A stretch of DNA of 64,000 nt from Pseudosulfitobacter koreensis (GCF_024733015.1 NZ_JANKJG010000008.1:122065-186064); one strand, 5' to 3'. Positions 18,008-32,941 are shown, numbered from the stretch's first letter. Made by a program: numbers and translations. Notes: a model not told the origin generated them from the sequence alone.

Positions 18008-19360
18008 ATGACAGATACCCTTCATATCGTGGGCGGCGGCATGGCCGGGTCCGAAGCAGCATGGCAAGCCGCCAACATGGGCGTGCGGGTCGTCATCCAT
18101 GAAATGCGGCCCCAGGTCGGCACGTTCGCCCACCAGACTGGCCTTCTGGGCGAAATGGTCTGTTCCAACTCGTTCCGGTCGGACGACAGTGAACAGAACG
18201 CCGTCGGCCTGCTGCATTGGGAAATGCGCGCGGCAAATGGGCTGATCATGGCGACGGCAGACAAACACCGCCTGCCCGCCGGCGGCGCGCTGGCCGTGGA
18301 CCGCGAGCCGTTCGCGCAGACCGTCACCGACACGTTGATGGCGCATCCGAACATCACGGTCGAATACGGCGAGATTACCGAGCTGCCCCGGGACGGCACC
18401 TGGATCATCGCCACCGGCCCGCTGACATCTTCAAGCTTGGGTCAGGCCATTGCAGCCGAGACAGGTGCCGAAGCGCTGGCGTTTTTCGACGCGATCGCAC
18501 CCATCGTCTACCACGACAGCATCGACATGGAACGCGCCTGGATGCAGTCGCGCTATGACAAGGGCGAGACCGAGGAAGAGCGCACCGCCTATCTGAACTG
18601 CCCGATGGACAAGGCGCAGTATGACGCTTTCATCGACGCGCTGCTGGCCGCCGACAAGACCGAGTTTCACGAGGGCGAGACCGCCGGGTACTTCGACGGC
18701 TGCCTGCCCATCGAGGTGATGGCAGAGCGTGGCCGCGAGACCCTGCGCCACGGTCCGATGAAGCCCGTGGGCCTGACCAATCCGCACCAGCCCGAGGTCA
18801 AGGCACACGCGGTGGTGCAATTGCGCCGCGATAACAAGCTGGGCACGCTCTATAATATCGTCGGTTTCCAGACCAAGATGAAATACGGCGCGCAGACCGA
18901 AGTGTTCAAGATGATCCCCGGCCTGGAAAACGCGAGCTTTGCCCGTCTGGGCGGCATCCACCGCAACACGTTTCTGAACAGCCCGACGCTGCTGGACGGC
19001 CAGATGCGCCTGCGCTCGCGGCCCAATGTGCGCTTTGCGGGCCAGATCACCGGCGTCGAGGGCTATGTGGAATCCTCGGCCATGGGGTTGCTGGCGGGGC
19101 GTATGGCCGCCGCCGAACTGCTGGGCGGATCGCTGGAGACGCCACCCGACACCACCGCGATGGGCGCGCTGATCACGCACATCTCGGGCGGAGCCGAGGC
19201 CAAGACGTTCCAGCCGATGAACGTGAACTTTGGCCTCTTCCCCCCCGTCGATGGTCTGAAGGGCGGACGCCGCGGCCGCAAGGACCGCTACAAGGCCTAC
19301 ACCGACCGGGCCAAGGCGGATTGGCAGGACTGGCTGGCCCCGCAGGCAGCCATCGCGTGA
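18008..19360 (+). CDS. trmFO: tRNA m5U54 methyltransferase, folate/FAD-dependent
   Basis: Methylates U54 in the T-loop of tRNA using methylenetetrahydrofolate and FADH2. The 450-residue protein has the N-terminal FAD motif [12 protein letters not shown], the conserved Cys in [10 protein letters not shown], and the second catalytic Cys in [14 protein letters not shown]. The ATG at 18008 places the FAD motif where family members have it; GTG at 17987 and ATG at 17999 are less likely. It is followed by a small methyltransferase gene. Confidence 0.97.
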   Translation: MTDTLHIVGGGMAGSEAAWQAANMGVRVVIHEMRPQVGTFAHQTGLLGEMVCSNSFRSDDSEQNAVGLLHWEMRAANGLIMATADKHRLPAGGALAVDREPFAQTVTDTLMAHPNITVEYGEITELPRDGTWIIATGPLTSSSLGQAIAAETGAEALAFFDAIAPIVYHDSIDMERAWMQSRYDKGETEEERTAYLNCPMDKAQYDAFIDALLAADKTEFHEGETAGYFDGCLPIEVMAERGRETLRHGPMKPVGLTNPHQPEVKAHAVVQLRRDNKLGTLYNIVGFQTKMKYGAQTEVFKMIPGLENASFARLGGIHRNTFLNSPTLLDGQMRLRSRPNVRFAGQITGVEGYVESSAMGLLAGRMAAAELLGGSLETPPDTTAMGALITHISGGAEAKTFQPMNVNFGLFPPVDGLKGGRRGRKDRYKAYTDRAKADWQDWLAPQAAIA

Positions 19361-19403
19361 CACCGGACTGGACGCAAAGGCGATCAAACACTAGCTTTGG
19401 TGC

Positions 19404-20015
19404 ATGTCCAATTTTCTGAACAAGATCTACGATGCTCGCGATGCGGGCGAAACACGCCGAGTTTACGACGACTGGGCAACCAGTTACGAGGCCGAGCTGG
19501 CCGACCAAGGCTATGCCACGCCCGCGCGCTGTGCGGCGGCCCTGCGCAAGTATGCGCGCGATACCGACGCCCCGATCCTGGATTTCGGTTGCGGCACCGG
19601 CCTGTCGGGTCAGGCGCTGCAAAAGGCCGGGTTTCAGGTGATCGACGGTGTCGATCTGTCGCCCGGCATGCTGGCCGTGGCCCGCGACAAGGGGGTGTAC
19701 CGCAGCCTCGATCAGATCGAGGCGGGTGCTGCCTTGCCCTTTGACGATGGTGCCTATCCGCTGATGTCAGCCGTGGGCGCGATCGGCGCGGGCGCTGCCC
19801 CGGCGGGTGCGTTCCACACGCTGATGCGCAACCTGCCCAAGCGCGGATTGCTAGTGTTTTCGCTGAATGGCCGCACCTTGCAAGAGCATGCCTATGAGGG
19901 GGCGATGTCAGAATGGACCGACTGCGGTGCAGCGCAATTGCTGTTCCGCAAAGACGGGCCGCACCTGCCCGGCATCGACTTGAATGCAACCGTATATGTG
20001 ATTGAAAAGTCTTGA
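19404..20015 (+). CDS. Class I SAM-dependent methyltransferase
   Basis: A 203-residue Rossmann-fold methyltransferase. Motif I appears as ILDFGCGTGLSGQAL and is followed by VDLSPGMLAVARDKG. The N-terminal helix has YDDWATSYEAEL, typical of small-molecule methyltransferases of the Methyltransf_11/25 type. Its TGA stop overlaps the TTG start of gluQ, so they are translationally coupled. The substrate is unknown. Confidence 0.85.
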   Translation: MSNFLNKIYDARDAGETRRVYDDWATSYEAELADQGYATPARCAAALRKYARDTDAPILDFGCGTGLSGQALQKAGFQVIDGVDLSPGMLAVARDKGVYRSLDQIEAGAALPFDDGAYPLMSAVGAIGAGAAPAGAFHTLMRNLPKRGLLVFSLNGRTLQEHAYEGAMSEWTDCGAAQLLFRKDGPHLPGIDLNATVYVIEKS

Positions 20016-20923
20016 TTTTCACATCCCGTTTTGCGCCCTCTCCAACGGGTCCGTTGCACCTGGGGCACGCTTATTCCGCGCTTTTGGCGCATGACCTGGC
20101 GCAGGACCGACAGGGGCGTTTCCTGCTGCGGATCGAGGACATTGATACGTCGCGCGCGCGAGCCGAGTACGAGGCGCAGATATACGAGGATCTGACGTGG
20201 CTGGGGGTGACGTGGGAAACGCCAGTGCTTCGCCAGTCAAAAAACATGAAGATATACCGACAAGCTATTGATACCTTATGGAAATCAGGCCTGATATACC
20301 CCTGCACCTGCAACCGCCGCGACATTCAGGCGGCGCTGTCTGCTCCACAAGAGGGCGTGGTGCTGACAGGCCCCGACGGCCCGATCTATCCCGGCACCTG
20401 TCGCCATGTGGCTGACCCTGACACGCCGATACCGGACGACGCAGCGCTGCGCCTGAACATGGCCCGCGCGCTGCCTCTGCTGCGGGAACTGCGCTATACC
20501 GAGACAGGCGAGGCTGCAGGCACAGTGGATTTCACGAATGAAGACCTGACCCAGACCCTTGGTGATATCGTGCTGGCGCGCCGCGACATGGGCACCTCTT
20601 ACCACCTGTCGGTCGTACTGGACGATGCAGCCCAAGGCATCACCGATGTGGTGCGCGGTGCCGATCTGGCCGAGGTGACGCGCATCCACGTCGTGCTGCA
20701 ACGCCTGCTGAACCTGCCGACGCCCGTTTACCACCATCACCGGCTGATCCGCGATGAGACAGGCAAACGGCTGGCCAAACGCGACGACGCGCGCGCAATA
20801 GCCAGATACCGCGCCGAGGGTGCCACGCCGAACGACATTTGCGCAATGATCGGCCTGCCCGCGCGTCAGGCCTTGGGGGCTGCTTCCAGCGCGACCACTT
20901 CACCGCCCCGCACTGCGCGGTAA
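20012..20923 (+). CDS. gluQ: Glutamyl-Q tRNA(Asp) synthetase
   Basis: Attaches glutamate to queuosine in the anticodon of tRNA-Asp. The 303-residue protein is the catalytic half of a class I GluRS without an anticodon-binding domain. It shows the HIGH-type motif (HLGH within [15 protein letters not shown]), CTC and PGTC zinc-binding cysteines, and KRLAKRD in place of KMSKS. The start is a TTG overlapping the previous stop; no ATG gives the conserved N-terminus. The last 58 bases overlap hisI on the other strand, so the final 18 residues are probably family-atypical. Confidence 0.93.
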   Translation: MIFTSRFAPSPTGPLHLGHAYSALLAHDLAQDRQGRFLLRIEDIDTSRARAEYEAQIYEDLTWLGVTWETPVLRQSKNMKIYRQAIDTLWKSGLIYPCTCNRRDIQAALSAPQEGVVLTGPDGPIYPGTCRHVADPDTPIPDDAALRLNMARALPLLRELRYTETGEAAGTVDFTNEDLTQTLGDIVLARRDMGTSYHLSVVLDDAAQGITDVVRGADLAEVTRIHVVLQRLLNLPTPVYHHHRLIRDETGKRLAKRDDARAIARYRAEGATPNDICAMIGLPARQALGAASSATTSPPRTAR

Positions 20924-21237
20924 AAACAGCTTTGCCGCCCCGTGTGGCACGCAGGCCCGGTCTGGTTGACCGTCACCAGCAGGCAATCGCTGTCGCAATC
21001 AAAGCGGAAATCGACCAGTTCCTGAACATGGCCCGACGTCTCGCCCTTGACCCAGAACGCCTGCCGCGAGCGTGACCAATAGGTGACCTTGCCGGTCTCC
21101 AGCGTGCGGGCCACTGCGGCGGCATTCATCCAGGCCATCATCAGCACTTCGCCGGTAGCCGCATCCTGCGCAATCGCAGGGATCAACCCCGCGTCATTGT
21201 AGGTCAGTGTCAACGGATCGAAACTTTGGTCGGACAT
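20866..21237 (-). CDS. hisI: Phosphoribosyl-AMP cyclohydrolase
   Basis: Third step of histidine synthesis: opens the adenine ring of phosphoribosyl-AMP. The 123-residue single-domain form has the metal-binding block CDSDC and [14 protein letters not shown]. The fused HisE domain seen in enterobacteria is absent, as usual in alphaproteobacteria. The ATG at 21237 (MSDQSF) matches family starts. It converges on and overlaps gluQ by 58 bases. Confidence 0.96.
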   Translation of the reverse strand: MSDQSFDPLTLTYNDAGLIPAIAQDAATGEVLMMAWMNAAAVARTLETGKVTYWSRSRQAFWVKGETSGHVQELVDFRFDCDSDCLLVTVNQTGPACHTGRQSCFYRAVRGGEVVALEAAPKA

Positions 21238-21307
21238 TCGGGCAAAACCTTTTTGCATCTCGGGCCGGGACGCTTATGTATCAGGGTGCACCGAAAGGAA
21301 AGCGGAC

Positions 21308-21757
21308 ATGGCTGACAGCGACCTCATCAAACTCTACTCGGGCCAGATCCTCGCGCTGGCAACCGATATTCCACACCGCGAAAGGCTGGCGGCCCCTGGT
21401 GCCACGGTCAAGAAACGCGCGCCGCTGTGCGGATCGACGGTGACGGTCGATGTCAGTGTTGAGGACGGCGTGATCGCGGCCTTTGGCCAGGACGTGAAGG
21501 CCTGCGCGCTGGGTCAGGCGGCGGCTGCCGTGACGGGCGGCGCCGTGATCGGACGCACCCTGCCCGAGATCGAAACCGCCCGCGACCAGTTGCGTGCGAT
21601 GCTGAAGGGAGATGGCACAGTGCCCGACGCCCCCTTCGACGGGTTTCGCGTGCTGGAACCGGCGCAGGACTATCGCAACCGACACGCCTCGATCCTGCTC
21701 AGCATCGAGGCCACCGCCGAGGCGATGCAACAGGCGATGCAGGCCGACTGCGCCTAG
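21308..21757 (+). CDS. IscU/NifU-like iron-sulfur scaffold family protein
   Basis: A 149-residue protein of the NifU N-terminal family. Cys in PLCGSTV and Cys in VKACALGQ align with the first two cluster ligands of IscU. The Asp after the first Cys is Ser here, and the third Cys is Ala although the adjacent His remains (RNRHASILL). It is therefore a divergent scaffold that may bind a cluster differently or not at all. It starts 70 bases from the divergent hisI start. Confidence 0.8.
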   Translation: MADSDLIKLYSGQILALATDIPHRERLAAPGATVKKRAPLCGSTVTVDVSVEDGVIAAFGQDVKACALGQAAAAVTGGAVIGRTLPEIETARDQLRAMLKGDGTVPDAPFDGFRVLEPAQDYRNRHASILLSIEATAEAMQQAMQADCA

Positions 21758-21795
21758 GGCTGACGCGAAACTTGTGAAACTGTGAACCAATCTGC

Positions 21796-21957
21796 GTGAG
21801 CCAAGTCAGGCGCGCCAGCCGTGCGCAGTGGCTGGCCTATGCGTTCCGATCTGCAGCGTTCAAAAAAACGCCGCACATTCCGGTATGGAATGGCGGCGCA
21901 AGGGACGCGGTCATCGTGTGGGACCCGGACGATCTGGCCAAGGCGGACCTTGGTTAA
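21796..21957 (+). CDS. Possible 53-residue hypothetical protein
   Basis: A GTG-started frame of 53 codons ending VIVWDPDDLAKADLG. Codon third positions are moderately G/C-rich in the second half, as in nearby genes. There is no ATG and no convincing ribosome binding site. It may be real, a decayed remnant, or chance. Confidence 0.25.
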   Translation: MSQVRRASRAQWLAYAFRSAAFKKTPHIPVWNGGARDAVIVWDPDDLAKADLG

Positions 21958-22040
21958 CGTGGGACAGGCAATCCCGTTAAAACGTGTCTATTTGGGACGG
22001 ACACGCCAGACAGTCGGCACGAAAAATCGCAGGCAGAAAA

Positions 22041-22169
22041 TCAGACAAAGGCAGGCAGGTGCAATCCGACAAGCAGCATCACCATCAAAGCCGCAGCGCC
22101 CACTGCATCTTGCAGCAACGTGCTTTCCGCGCGGGTGGCAATGGATTTGATCATGCGCATGGTGGTCAT
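22041..22169 (-). CDS. 42-residue single-pass membrane protein
   Basis: The ATG at 22169 is preceded by GGGAGA at a reasonable distance. The product has a basic start (MTTMRMIKSIATRAE), then the hydrophobic helix AAALMVMLLVGLHLPAFV reaching the C-terminus. The layout, a charged amphipathic head and one helix, matches small conserved membrane proteins that I recall from Rhodobacterales. It is encoded in a 525-base stretch (21758-22282) that otherwise holds only the doubtful frame at 21796. It precedes recG on the opposite side from ligA, same strand. Confidence 0.6.
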   Translation of the reverse strand: MTTMRMIKSIATRAESTLLQDAVGAAALMVMLLVGLHLPAFV

Positions 22170-22282
22170 CTTGGCATCTCCCGTTCCTTGTTGCTCCTTT
22201 GTTCTCACATCCTTAACGCTTTGTAAAGAACTTTATGGGAACATTTGTGAACTTACAGGAACATCACGAAGGGGTGCACAGG

Positions 22283-27356
<5,074 letters not shown>

Positions 27357-27413
27357 AAAACTCTCCAGATCACGTCAATAATGAGGCAGTTTCCTCACCC
27401 TGTAGAAAAAAGG

Positions 27414-27428
27414 TTAATCAGCGGTTAC
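27414..27428 (-). promoter_or_regulatory. CtrA-like binding site upstream of ctrA
   Basis: TTAA (27414-27417), seven bases, then TTAC (27425-27428), one base from the TTAA-N7-TTAA consensus. It lies between sciP and ctrA, 58 bases before the ctrA start. Seen directly; autoregulation is inferred from Caulobacter. Confidence 0.5.
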
Positions 27429-27480
27429 CAACTGCAAGTTTACGGGCGTCAACTTCTGGTTGTCACCAAGAATTTTACAT

Positions 27481-27768
27481 TTATTCCGGTTTGGCGCATC
27501 GGAACCGCTGCAACGCGGTTGCTTTTAACGCTTCTTCGCCGTGCAGACTGACTGCGCGAACCCAATTCTCGAACTCTTCGGCGCTGATGCCATAGCGTTC
27601 CAGCGCCGCCCCCTGGCTTATCAGACCATAAAGCACCCCGCGCACCACTGCAGCCTTGCGCGATGCCACCCAGCGCCGCGTTCCGGGTTCGGGCAGGTCG
27701 GCCTGTGTCATCACAGATCCGTCCAGCAGTGTGACCGCCCTTGGACCGTCGACTTTTTTCAGATACAT
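27481..27768 (-). CDS. sciP: DUF1153 protein, SciP-type CtrA inhibitor
   Basis: A 95-residue helix-turn-helix protein with the DUF1153 hallmarks: MYLKKVDGPRAVTLLDGSVM at the start, then RWVASRKAAVVRGVLYGLIS and the turn YGISAEEFENWV. In Caulobacter SciP binds DNA-bound CtrA and blocks RNA polymerase recruitment. It lies directly upstream of ctrA on the same strand. The inhibitory role is inferred from family membership and position. Confidence 0.85.
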   Translation of the reverse strand: MYLKKVDGPRAVTLLDGSVMTQADLPEPGTRRWVASRKAAVVRGVLYGLISQGAALERYGISAEEFENWVRAVSLHGEEALKATALQRFRCAKPE

Positions 27769-27892
27769 GACTGTCTCGTGTTGCGCCTTATCTGGGCAAC
27801 CCTGAGCGTTTCGATCTTAAGGCCGGATGAAACCGCCCCTTGAGAGTAATTAGGATTTTCCTATATATTGCCTGACCTTCCCGGAGTTTGTC

Positions 27893-29035
27893 ATGCCACT
27901 TGATACTGCACACCCGCTCAATTCGCTGGGTTTTGCCAAATCGCCCGCCGACACCCGAGTCGTCGTTGCCATGTCGGGGGGCGTCGACAGTTCGGTCGTG
28001 GCCGCACAGCTGGCCGAAGAAGGCTATGACGTGGTCGGCGTCACATTGCAGCTATACGATCACGGGGCCGCATTGGCCAAGAAGGGTGCCTGCTGCGCCG
28101 GACGCGACATTCACGATGCCCGCCGCGTGGCCGAAGAAATGGGCTTTCCGCACTACGTTCTGGACTATGAAAACGTGTTCAAGGACGCGGTGATCGACGA
28201 ATTCGCCGACAGCTATCTGGGCGGGGCGACACCCGTGCCCTGCATCCGCTGCAACGAGCGGGTCAAGTTCAAGGACCTGCTGGAAACCGCCAAGGATCTG
28301 GAAGCCGACTGCATGGCCACGGGCCACTACATCCAGCGCAAGATGGGCGATGGCGGTGCCGAACTGCACTGCGCCACCGATGCTGCGCGCGACCAAAGCT
28401 ATTTCCTGTTCTCGACCACTGCGCAGCAACTGGACTATCTGCGCTTTCCGCTGGGCCATCTGCCGTCCAAGGACGCGACCCGCGCGCTGGCCGCGAAATA
28501 CGGGCTAAGCGTAGCGGACAAGCCTGACAGCCAGGACATCTGTTTTGTGCCCAATGGAGATTATGCCAGCGTAATCCGCAAGTTGCGACCCGAAGCTGCG
28601 GCTCCGGGCGAGATCGTGGATATGGACGGCAAGGTACTGGGCAGCCACGACGGCGTGATCAACTACACCATCGGGCAGCGGCGCGGTCTGGGCATCGGCG
28701 GGCTTGCCGATCCGCTTTATGTGGTCAAGCTGGACGCCGATACCGCGCGTGTCGTGGTCGGCCCGAAAGAGATGCTGGCGACCCGTACGGTGCCGGTGCG
28801 CGAGATCAACTGGCTGGGGGATGAGCCGATGATGTCACGCAGCGCATGGCCGATTGCGGTGCGCGTGCGTTCGACCCGGCCACCGACCGACGCGATCCTG
28901 CGCCCGATTTCGGACACCGAGGCAACAGTCGAGCTGACCCTGCCCGAAGAGGGCGTCAGCCCCGGCCAGGCCTGCGTGTTCTATGACCGTGACAGCAGCC
29001 GCATCTTTGGCGGCGGGTGGATACACAAGGGCTGA
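27893..29035 (+). CDS. mnmA: tRNA-specific 2-thiouridylase
   Basis: Installs sulfur at U34 of Lys, Glu and Gln tRNAs. The 380-residue protein has the PP-loop [10 protein letters not shown], the catalytic Cys in [11 protein letters not shown] and the second Cys in QDICFV, then a C-terminal beta domain. The N-terminal extension of about 18 residues before the PP-loop region is modest. It is divergent from sciP and convergent with lpxB, 21 bases past its stop. An AT-rich stretch at 27848-27870 probably holds its promoter. Confidence 0.97.
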   Translation: MPLDTAHPLNSLGFAKSPADTRVVVAMSGGVDSSVVAAQLAEEGYDVVGVTLQLYDHGAALAKKGACCAGRDIHDARRVAEEMGFPHYVLDYENVFKDAVIDEFADSYLGGATPVPCIRCNERVKFKDLLETAKDLEADCMATGHYIQRKMGDGGAELHCATDAARDQSYFLFSTTAQQLDYLRFPLGHLPSKDATRALAAKYGLSVADKPDSQDICFVPNGDYASVIRKLRPEAAAPGEIVDMDGKVLGSHDGVINYTIGQRRGLGIGGLADPLYVVKLDADTARVVVGPKEMLATRTVPVREINWLGDEPMMSRSAWPIAVRVRSTRPPTDAILRPISDTEATVELTLPEEGVSPGQACVFYDRDSSRIFGGGWIHKG

Positions 29036-29056
29036 TCAAGAGGCCTGAACAGCCCC

Positions 29057-30211
29057 TCAGAGCCGCGCGAGCACTGCCCGCGCGGCGCGCAAACCGGGGT
29101 CTTCGCCCTGGCGGCCCAGCAAATCCATCGTGGTCTGCATCGCCGCGCGCTGGGGCTCGAGGTCATTGAGCAGGTCCAGCACTCCCCTTGCGATCAGATC
29201 GGACCGGCAGTTTGCCCCGATGAACTCAGGGACAGTGCGGGTTTCAGAAACGATATTGATCAAATTGGCGGTATCTATCTGCATCATCCGCTGCACGATG
29301 CGGCGGCTGAGCCAGTTCATGTCATAGGCGCTGACCATCGGCGTGTCTGCCGCCGCCAGTTCCAGCGCCACGGTGCCCGATGCGGCCAGCGCCGCGTCCG
29401 CCGCGGCAAAGGCCACGCGTTTGGCGGAAGCTGCCGTTTCCACGTCCAGCCCGCGCGGGTCCAGCACCTTGGGCACCAGCGGCCAGCCCGCCACCGCGTC
29501 GATCACCATCCCCGCCACGGGGGCCGCGGCGGGCACCACCACGCGCAGCTTGGGGTGTGCTTGCAGTACCGGCTTTAACGCGGCCCCCAGACGCGGGGCC
29601 AGACGCGCGACCTCGCCCCGGCGCGATCCGGGCAGGACCAGCAGCAGCGGATCGGCCGCCTCCATCCCGTATTGCACACGAAAGCGCGCGACCTCTTCGG
29701 CGGTGGGCTGCGGTTCGGACACCACCGGGTGCCCGACAAAGTCGCAGTCCATCCCGGCAGCCTGCATATAGGGCGGCTCGAACGGGAACAGGGCCAGCAC
29801 GTGGTCGATCACCTGCGCCATGTGAACGGCGCGCTTGGGCCGCCATGCCCATACCGTCGGGGCGACGTAATGCACGGTGCGGGTGGTGCCAGACGCCTTG
29901 ACCAGACGTGCGACGCGCAGGCAGAAATCGGGGCTGTCGATGGTGATCATCACATCCGGTGCCGTATCGGTAACCGCCTGCGCGGTCTGGGCGATGCGGC
30001 GTTTCAGGTGGCGATACTTGGGCAGCACCTCCATGATGCCCATGATGCTGAGCTCGGACATGTCAAAACGGCTTGTCAGGCCCTGGGCCTGCATCTCGTC
30101 CCCGCCGATGCCGTCGAACGTGACGTCCGGCACCAGGGTCTTAAGCCCCGCCATCAGCGCGCCGCCCAGCTTGTCGCCCGATGGCTCGCCCGCGATGATG
30201 AACACCCGCAT
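29057..30211 (-). CDS. lpxB: Lipid-A-disaccharide synthase
   Basis: A GT19 glycosyltransferase that joins UDP-diacylglucosamine and lipid X to form the lipid A disaccharide at the inner membrane. The 384-residue protein begins MRVFIIAGEPSGDKLGG, the family N-terminus, and has VAPTVWAWRPKR and the donor-site LLVLPGSRRGEV. The start at 30211 overlaps the lpxI stop by one base; an upstream in-frame ATG at 30232 is unlikely. It is the last gene of the envelope run. Confidence 0.97.
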   Translation of the reverse strand: MRVFIIAGEPSGDKLGGALMAGLKTLVPDVTFDGIGGDEMQAQGLTSRFDMSELSIMGIMEVLPKYRHLKRRIAQTAQAVTDTAPDVMITIDSPDFCLRVARLVKASGTTRTVHYVAPTVWAWRPKRAVHMAQVIDHVLALFPFEPPYMQAAGMDCDFVGHPVVSEPQPTAEEVARFRVQYGMEAADPLLLVLPGSRRGEVARLAPRLGAALKPVLQAHPKLRVVVPAAAPVAGMVIDAVAGWPLVPKVLDPRGLDVETAASAKRVAFAAADAALAASGTVALELAAADTPMVSAYDMNWLSRRIVQRMMQIDTANLINIVSETRTVPEFIGANCRSDLIARGVLDLLNDLEPQRAAMQTTMDLLGRQGEDPGLRAARAVLARL

Positions 30212-31005
30212 CAGTCGCCCGTCCGCGCCCACAGGACCAGCCCGTGCCTGTCGGCCAGTTCAACGCACTGTGCGCGGTTCAGCACCAGCACGTCGCCCGC
30301 GTCGATGACGATACCGGCGAAACCGGCCTTGGCGGCGGCTTCCACGGTGTCGGGGCCGATGGTGGGCAGGTCGATGCGGCGTTCCTGACCCGGTTTGGGG
30401 GCCTTGAACAGGATTGCACGGGCGTCGTTCGATCTGTCGGCCATCCGCGCAATCAGCGCATCGGTGCCTGCGGCGTCTTCCATCCCGATCACGCGGCCCC
30501 CGGCCACGACACAGGCCTGCCCGATGTCGCGCGCGCCCTCCAGTGCGATATGCTCGGCTCCGACTTCGGCATCGCGACGCATCTGTGCGTCTGGCCAGGC
30601 TTGGGAATAAACGCCCCCCTCGGCCAACAGCGCGGGCACCAGATCTTCGACCCCGCGGACGGCAAATCCGGTCTTTTCGAAAATATCCAGCACGATGCGC
30701 AGCGCGCCGTCATCGCCCTGCTTCAGCGCCTGCTGGAACAGCGGCACCAGCGGCGCTGTCTCGGCGTCGAGCGCACCTGGGTCCAGTTCAGGCCGCGCGA
30801 TCCCGCCGACAAAACACACATCCGTCACGCCGCGCGTGCCCAGATCGACCAGCAGAGAGCCCAGCGTTTCCAGACGGAATGTCACGTCCGGCACCAGCCC
30901 GTCCGGCGCGTTGCCCTCAAGCATGCAGACCAGCGGCGGGATCTCCTGCGCCTCTGCCACCACCTTGGGCATCTGCCCGGTTCCCGCGATCAACGCCAGC
31001 GTCAT
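30211..31005 (-). CDS. lpxI: UDP-2,3-diacylglucosamine pyrophosphatase LpxI
   Basis: Cleaves UDP-2,3-diacylglucosamine to lipid X. It is the alphaproteobacterial enzyme (formerly DUF1009) that replaces LpxH. The 264-residue protein starts MTLALIAGTGQMPKVVAE and has the C-terminal block PTIGPDTVEAAAKAGFAGI typical of the family. It lies four bases after lpxA and touches lpxB, giving the order substrate-maker, hydrolase, disaccharide synthase. Confidence 0.95.
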   Translation of the reverse strand: MTLALIAGTGQMPKVVAEAQEIPPLVCMLEGNAPDGLVPDVTFRLETLGSLLVDLGTRGVTDVCFVGGIARPELDPGALDAETAPLVPLFQQALKQGDDGALRIVLDIFEKTGFAVRGVEDLVPALLAEGGVYSQAWPDAQMRRDAEVGAEHIALEGARDIGQACVVAGGRVIGMEDAAGTDALIARMADRSNDARAILFKAPKPGQERRIDLPTIGPDTVEAAAKAGFAGIVIDAGDVLVLNRAQCVELADRHGLVLWARTGD

Positions 31006-31009
31006 GGTC

Positions 31010-31792
31010 TTACTTCGGCGTCAGGAACGAGCGGTCGGATTCGCCGAGGATGAAATCGACGATCTGTTTGACGTAATCGCTTTCGGTTTCCATCCCCAGA
31101 CGTTCGGCGCGGTCGTGGAACGTGCCCTCGCCTTGTGCCAGCATCTGGAACGCGGCACGCAGCGCGGTGATATCGGCGCGTTTCACGCCCCGACGTTTCA
31201 GCCCGACCAGGTTGAGCCCGTCCAGATCGCCGCGCGGTGCCTGTACCAGACCGTAGGGGATGACGTCGTTGGTCACCATCGTGACAGCGCCGATGATCGC
31301 GCCCTGCCCGATGCGTACGAACTGGTGGATGCCCGCAAGACCGCCGATGATCACGTCATCTTCCAGCACGCAATGCCCTGCGACGGCGGCGCTGTTGACC
31401 ACGATCACACGGTTGCCGACACGCGCGTCATGGGCGATGTGGCAGCCTGCCATGAACAGCCCGTCGTCGCCCACGCGCGTTACGCCGCCGCCACCCTCGG
31501 TGCCGCCGTTCATCGTGACGTGTTCACGGATACGGTTGCGCTTGCCGATTTCCAGGGCAGAGGTTTCCCCCTTGAACTTCAGATCCTGCGGAATTTCGCC
31601 GATCACCGCGAAGGAAAAGATCACCGTGCCTTCGCCCACCGTGGTGCGCCCGGTCACGACCACGTGGCTTTTCAGTTCGACATCGGGGCCCAGAACGACC
31701 TCGGGACCGATCAGGCAGAAGGGGCCGACCGTGGCGCTGGGGTCGATCTGCGCGCCGTCCTCGATCACGGCAGAGGGGTGGATGCCGCTCAT
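31010..31792 (-). CDS. lpxA: UDP-N-acetylglucosamine acyltransferase
   Basis: First step of lipid A synthesis. The 260-residue protein is a left-handed beta helix of hexapeptide repeats ([20 protein letters not shown]) with the catalytic His in [13 protein letters not shown], then a helical C-terminal domain. The start overlaps the fabZ stop by four bases (ATGA), so the two are coupled. Confidence 0.97.
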   Translation of the reverse strand: MSGIHPSAVIEDGAQIDPSATVGPFCLIGPEVVLGPDVELKSHVVVTGRTTVGEGTVIFSFAVIGEIPQDLKFKGETSALEIGKRNRIREHVTMNGGTEGGGGVTRVGDDGLFMAGCHIAHDARVGNRVIVVNSAAVAGHCVLEDDVIIGGLAGIHQFVRIGQGAIIGAVTMVTNDVIPYGLVQAPRGDLDGLNLVGLKRRGVKRADITALRAAFQMLAQGEGTFHDRAERLGMETESDYVKQIVDFILGESDRSFLTPK

Positions 31793-32277
31793 GCCTCGGC
31801 GTCCTTGGCCACCACATCTTTCGGCAGATCCATCATAGCGGTGAAGGACGCTTCGCAGGCCATCTCGCCGTCGACTTCGGCCACGCCCGAGAATTTCCAG
31901 ACCTTGCCGCCGGGCTTGCCGCGCACCGTTTGCAGCTTCAGTTCCAGAACATCACCCGGAATGACCATGCGGCGGAACTTGCAGCCTTCGATCGCCATGA
32001 AATAGACCAGCATGTTGCGGTCTGCCATGTTCAGCGCGGTGCCGACCATAACGGCGGCGGTCTGCGCCATCGCCTCGACGATGGTGACACCCGGCATGAT
32101 CGGCTTGCCCGGAAAATGGCCTTGAAAGTGCGGCTCGTTCATCGTCACGTTCTTGATGCCGCGCGCGGTCTGATAGCCGTCGATGTCGACCACCTTGTCC
32201 ACCAGAAGGAACGGATAGCGGTGCGGCAGGATGCGCTGGATCAGATGGATGTCGGCACTCAGAAGCTCGGATGTCAT
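31789..32277 (-). CDS. fabZ: (3R)-hydroxyacyl-ACP dehydratase
   Basis: Removes water from 3-hydroxyacyl-ACP in fatty acid elongation and competes with LpxA for hydroxyacyl-ACP. The 162-residue hotdog protein has [13 protein letters not shown] and the catalytic His and Glu in [23 protein letters not shown]. It precedes lpxA, whose start overlaps its stop. An 80-base gap separates it from skp. lpxD, often found between skp and fabZ, is not here. Confidence 0.97.
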   Translation of the reverse strand: MTSELLSADIHLIQRILPHRYPFLLVDKVVDIDGYQTARGIKNVTMNEPHFQGHFPGKPIMPGVTIVEAMAQTAAVMVGTALNMADRNMLVYFMAIEGCKFRRMVIPGDVLELKLQTVRGKPGGKVWKFSGVAEVDGEMACEASFTAMMDLPKDVVAKDAEA

Positions 32278-32357
32278 AGGCTGTTCTTTCTATGGTGTAT
32301 CAGGCCCGTTACCTACCAAGCCCGGTGTGACGGGGCAAGCAAGCCGGGATGCGGCGG

Positions 32358-32936
32358 CTAGTCTGCCCCGTCGCCCAGAGCCGTGTCGATCCGCGTGATC
32401 GCGGCCTCGGTGATGTCGATGGCATTGGCGCTGAGAAACACGTTGCTGCGTTCAAGGATAACCGCGGCGTTGGACTCGCGCATAAGCGTTTCCAGCACCG
32501 GTGCCGCTGCGTTCAGAAAGGTAATCTGCTCTTTCTCCAGCAGCTGTGACAGCTCGCGCCCCTTGGCCTCCTGGGCGCGACGCGTCTGTTGCACCTTTTC
32601 GTCGAAGGCGTCGGCCAGAACGCGGAATGCATCGGGTTCCATCGTCTTGCGCCTGTCAGTCAGTTCCTGCTCCTCGGCGGCCAGCTCCGCCTCGATGCTG
32701 CGGTTCTCGGTGGCCAGTGCCGCGCCACGTTCTTCGATCTCGCGCGCGACACGCAGGCCAAAGGCGCTTTGCGAGTATAGCCTGTCGGTGTCCACGGTCA
32801 GGATCGGCGATTGTACGACACCGCGCTGTTGTGGACCCGGCTGCTGTGGGCCGGGCTGTTGCTGGGCGGCAACAAAAGACCCTGCCAGCAGCGATGCCAG
32901 CAGGGTCAGAGAGATGCGCGAAAGACGTCGCATCAA
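32358..32936 (-). CDS. skp: OmpH/Skp family periplasmic chaperone
   Basis: Holds unfolded outer-membrane proteins on the way to the BAM complex. The 192-residue protein has a signal peptide ending near SFVAAQ, then a short low-complexity PGPQQ repeat. The Skp core follows: the strand ILTVDTDRLYSQS and a long charged helical hairpin (REIEERGAALATENRSIEAE). It starts 5 bases after bamA, the usual partner. Confidence 0.9.
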   Translation of the reverse strand: MMRRLSRISLTLLASLLAGSFVAAQQQPGPQQPGPQQRGVVQSPILTVDTDRLYSQSAFGLRVAREIEERGAALATENRSIEAELAAEEQELTDRRKTMEPDAFRVLADAFDEKVQQTRRAQEAKGRELSQLLEKEQITFLNAAAPVLETLMRESNAAVILERSNVFLSANAIDITEAAITRIDTALGDGAD

Positions 32937-32941
32937 GGTCC

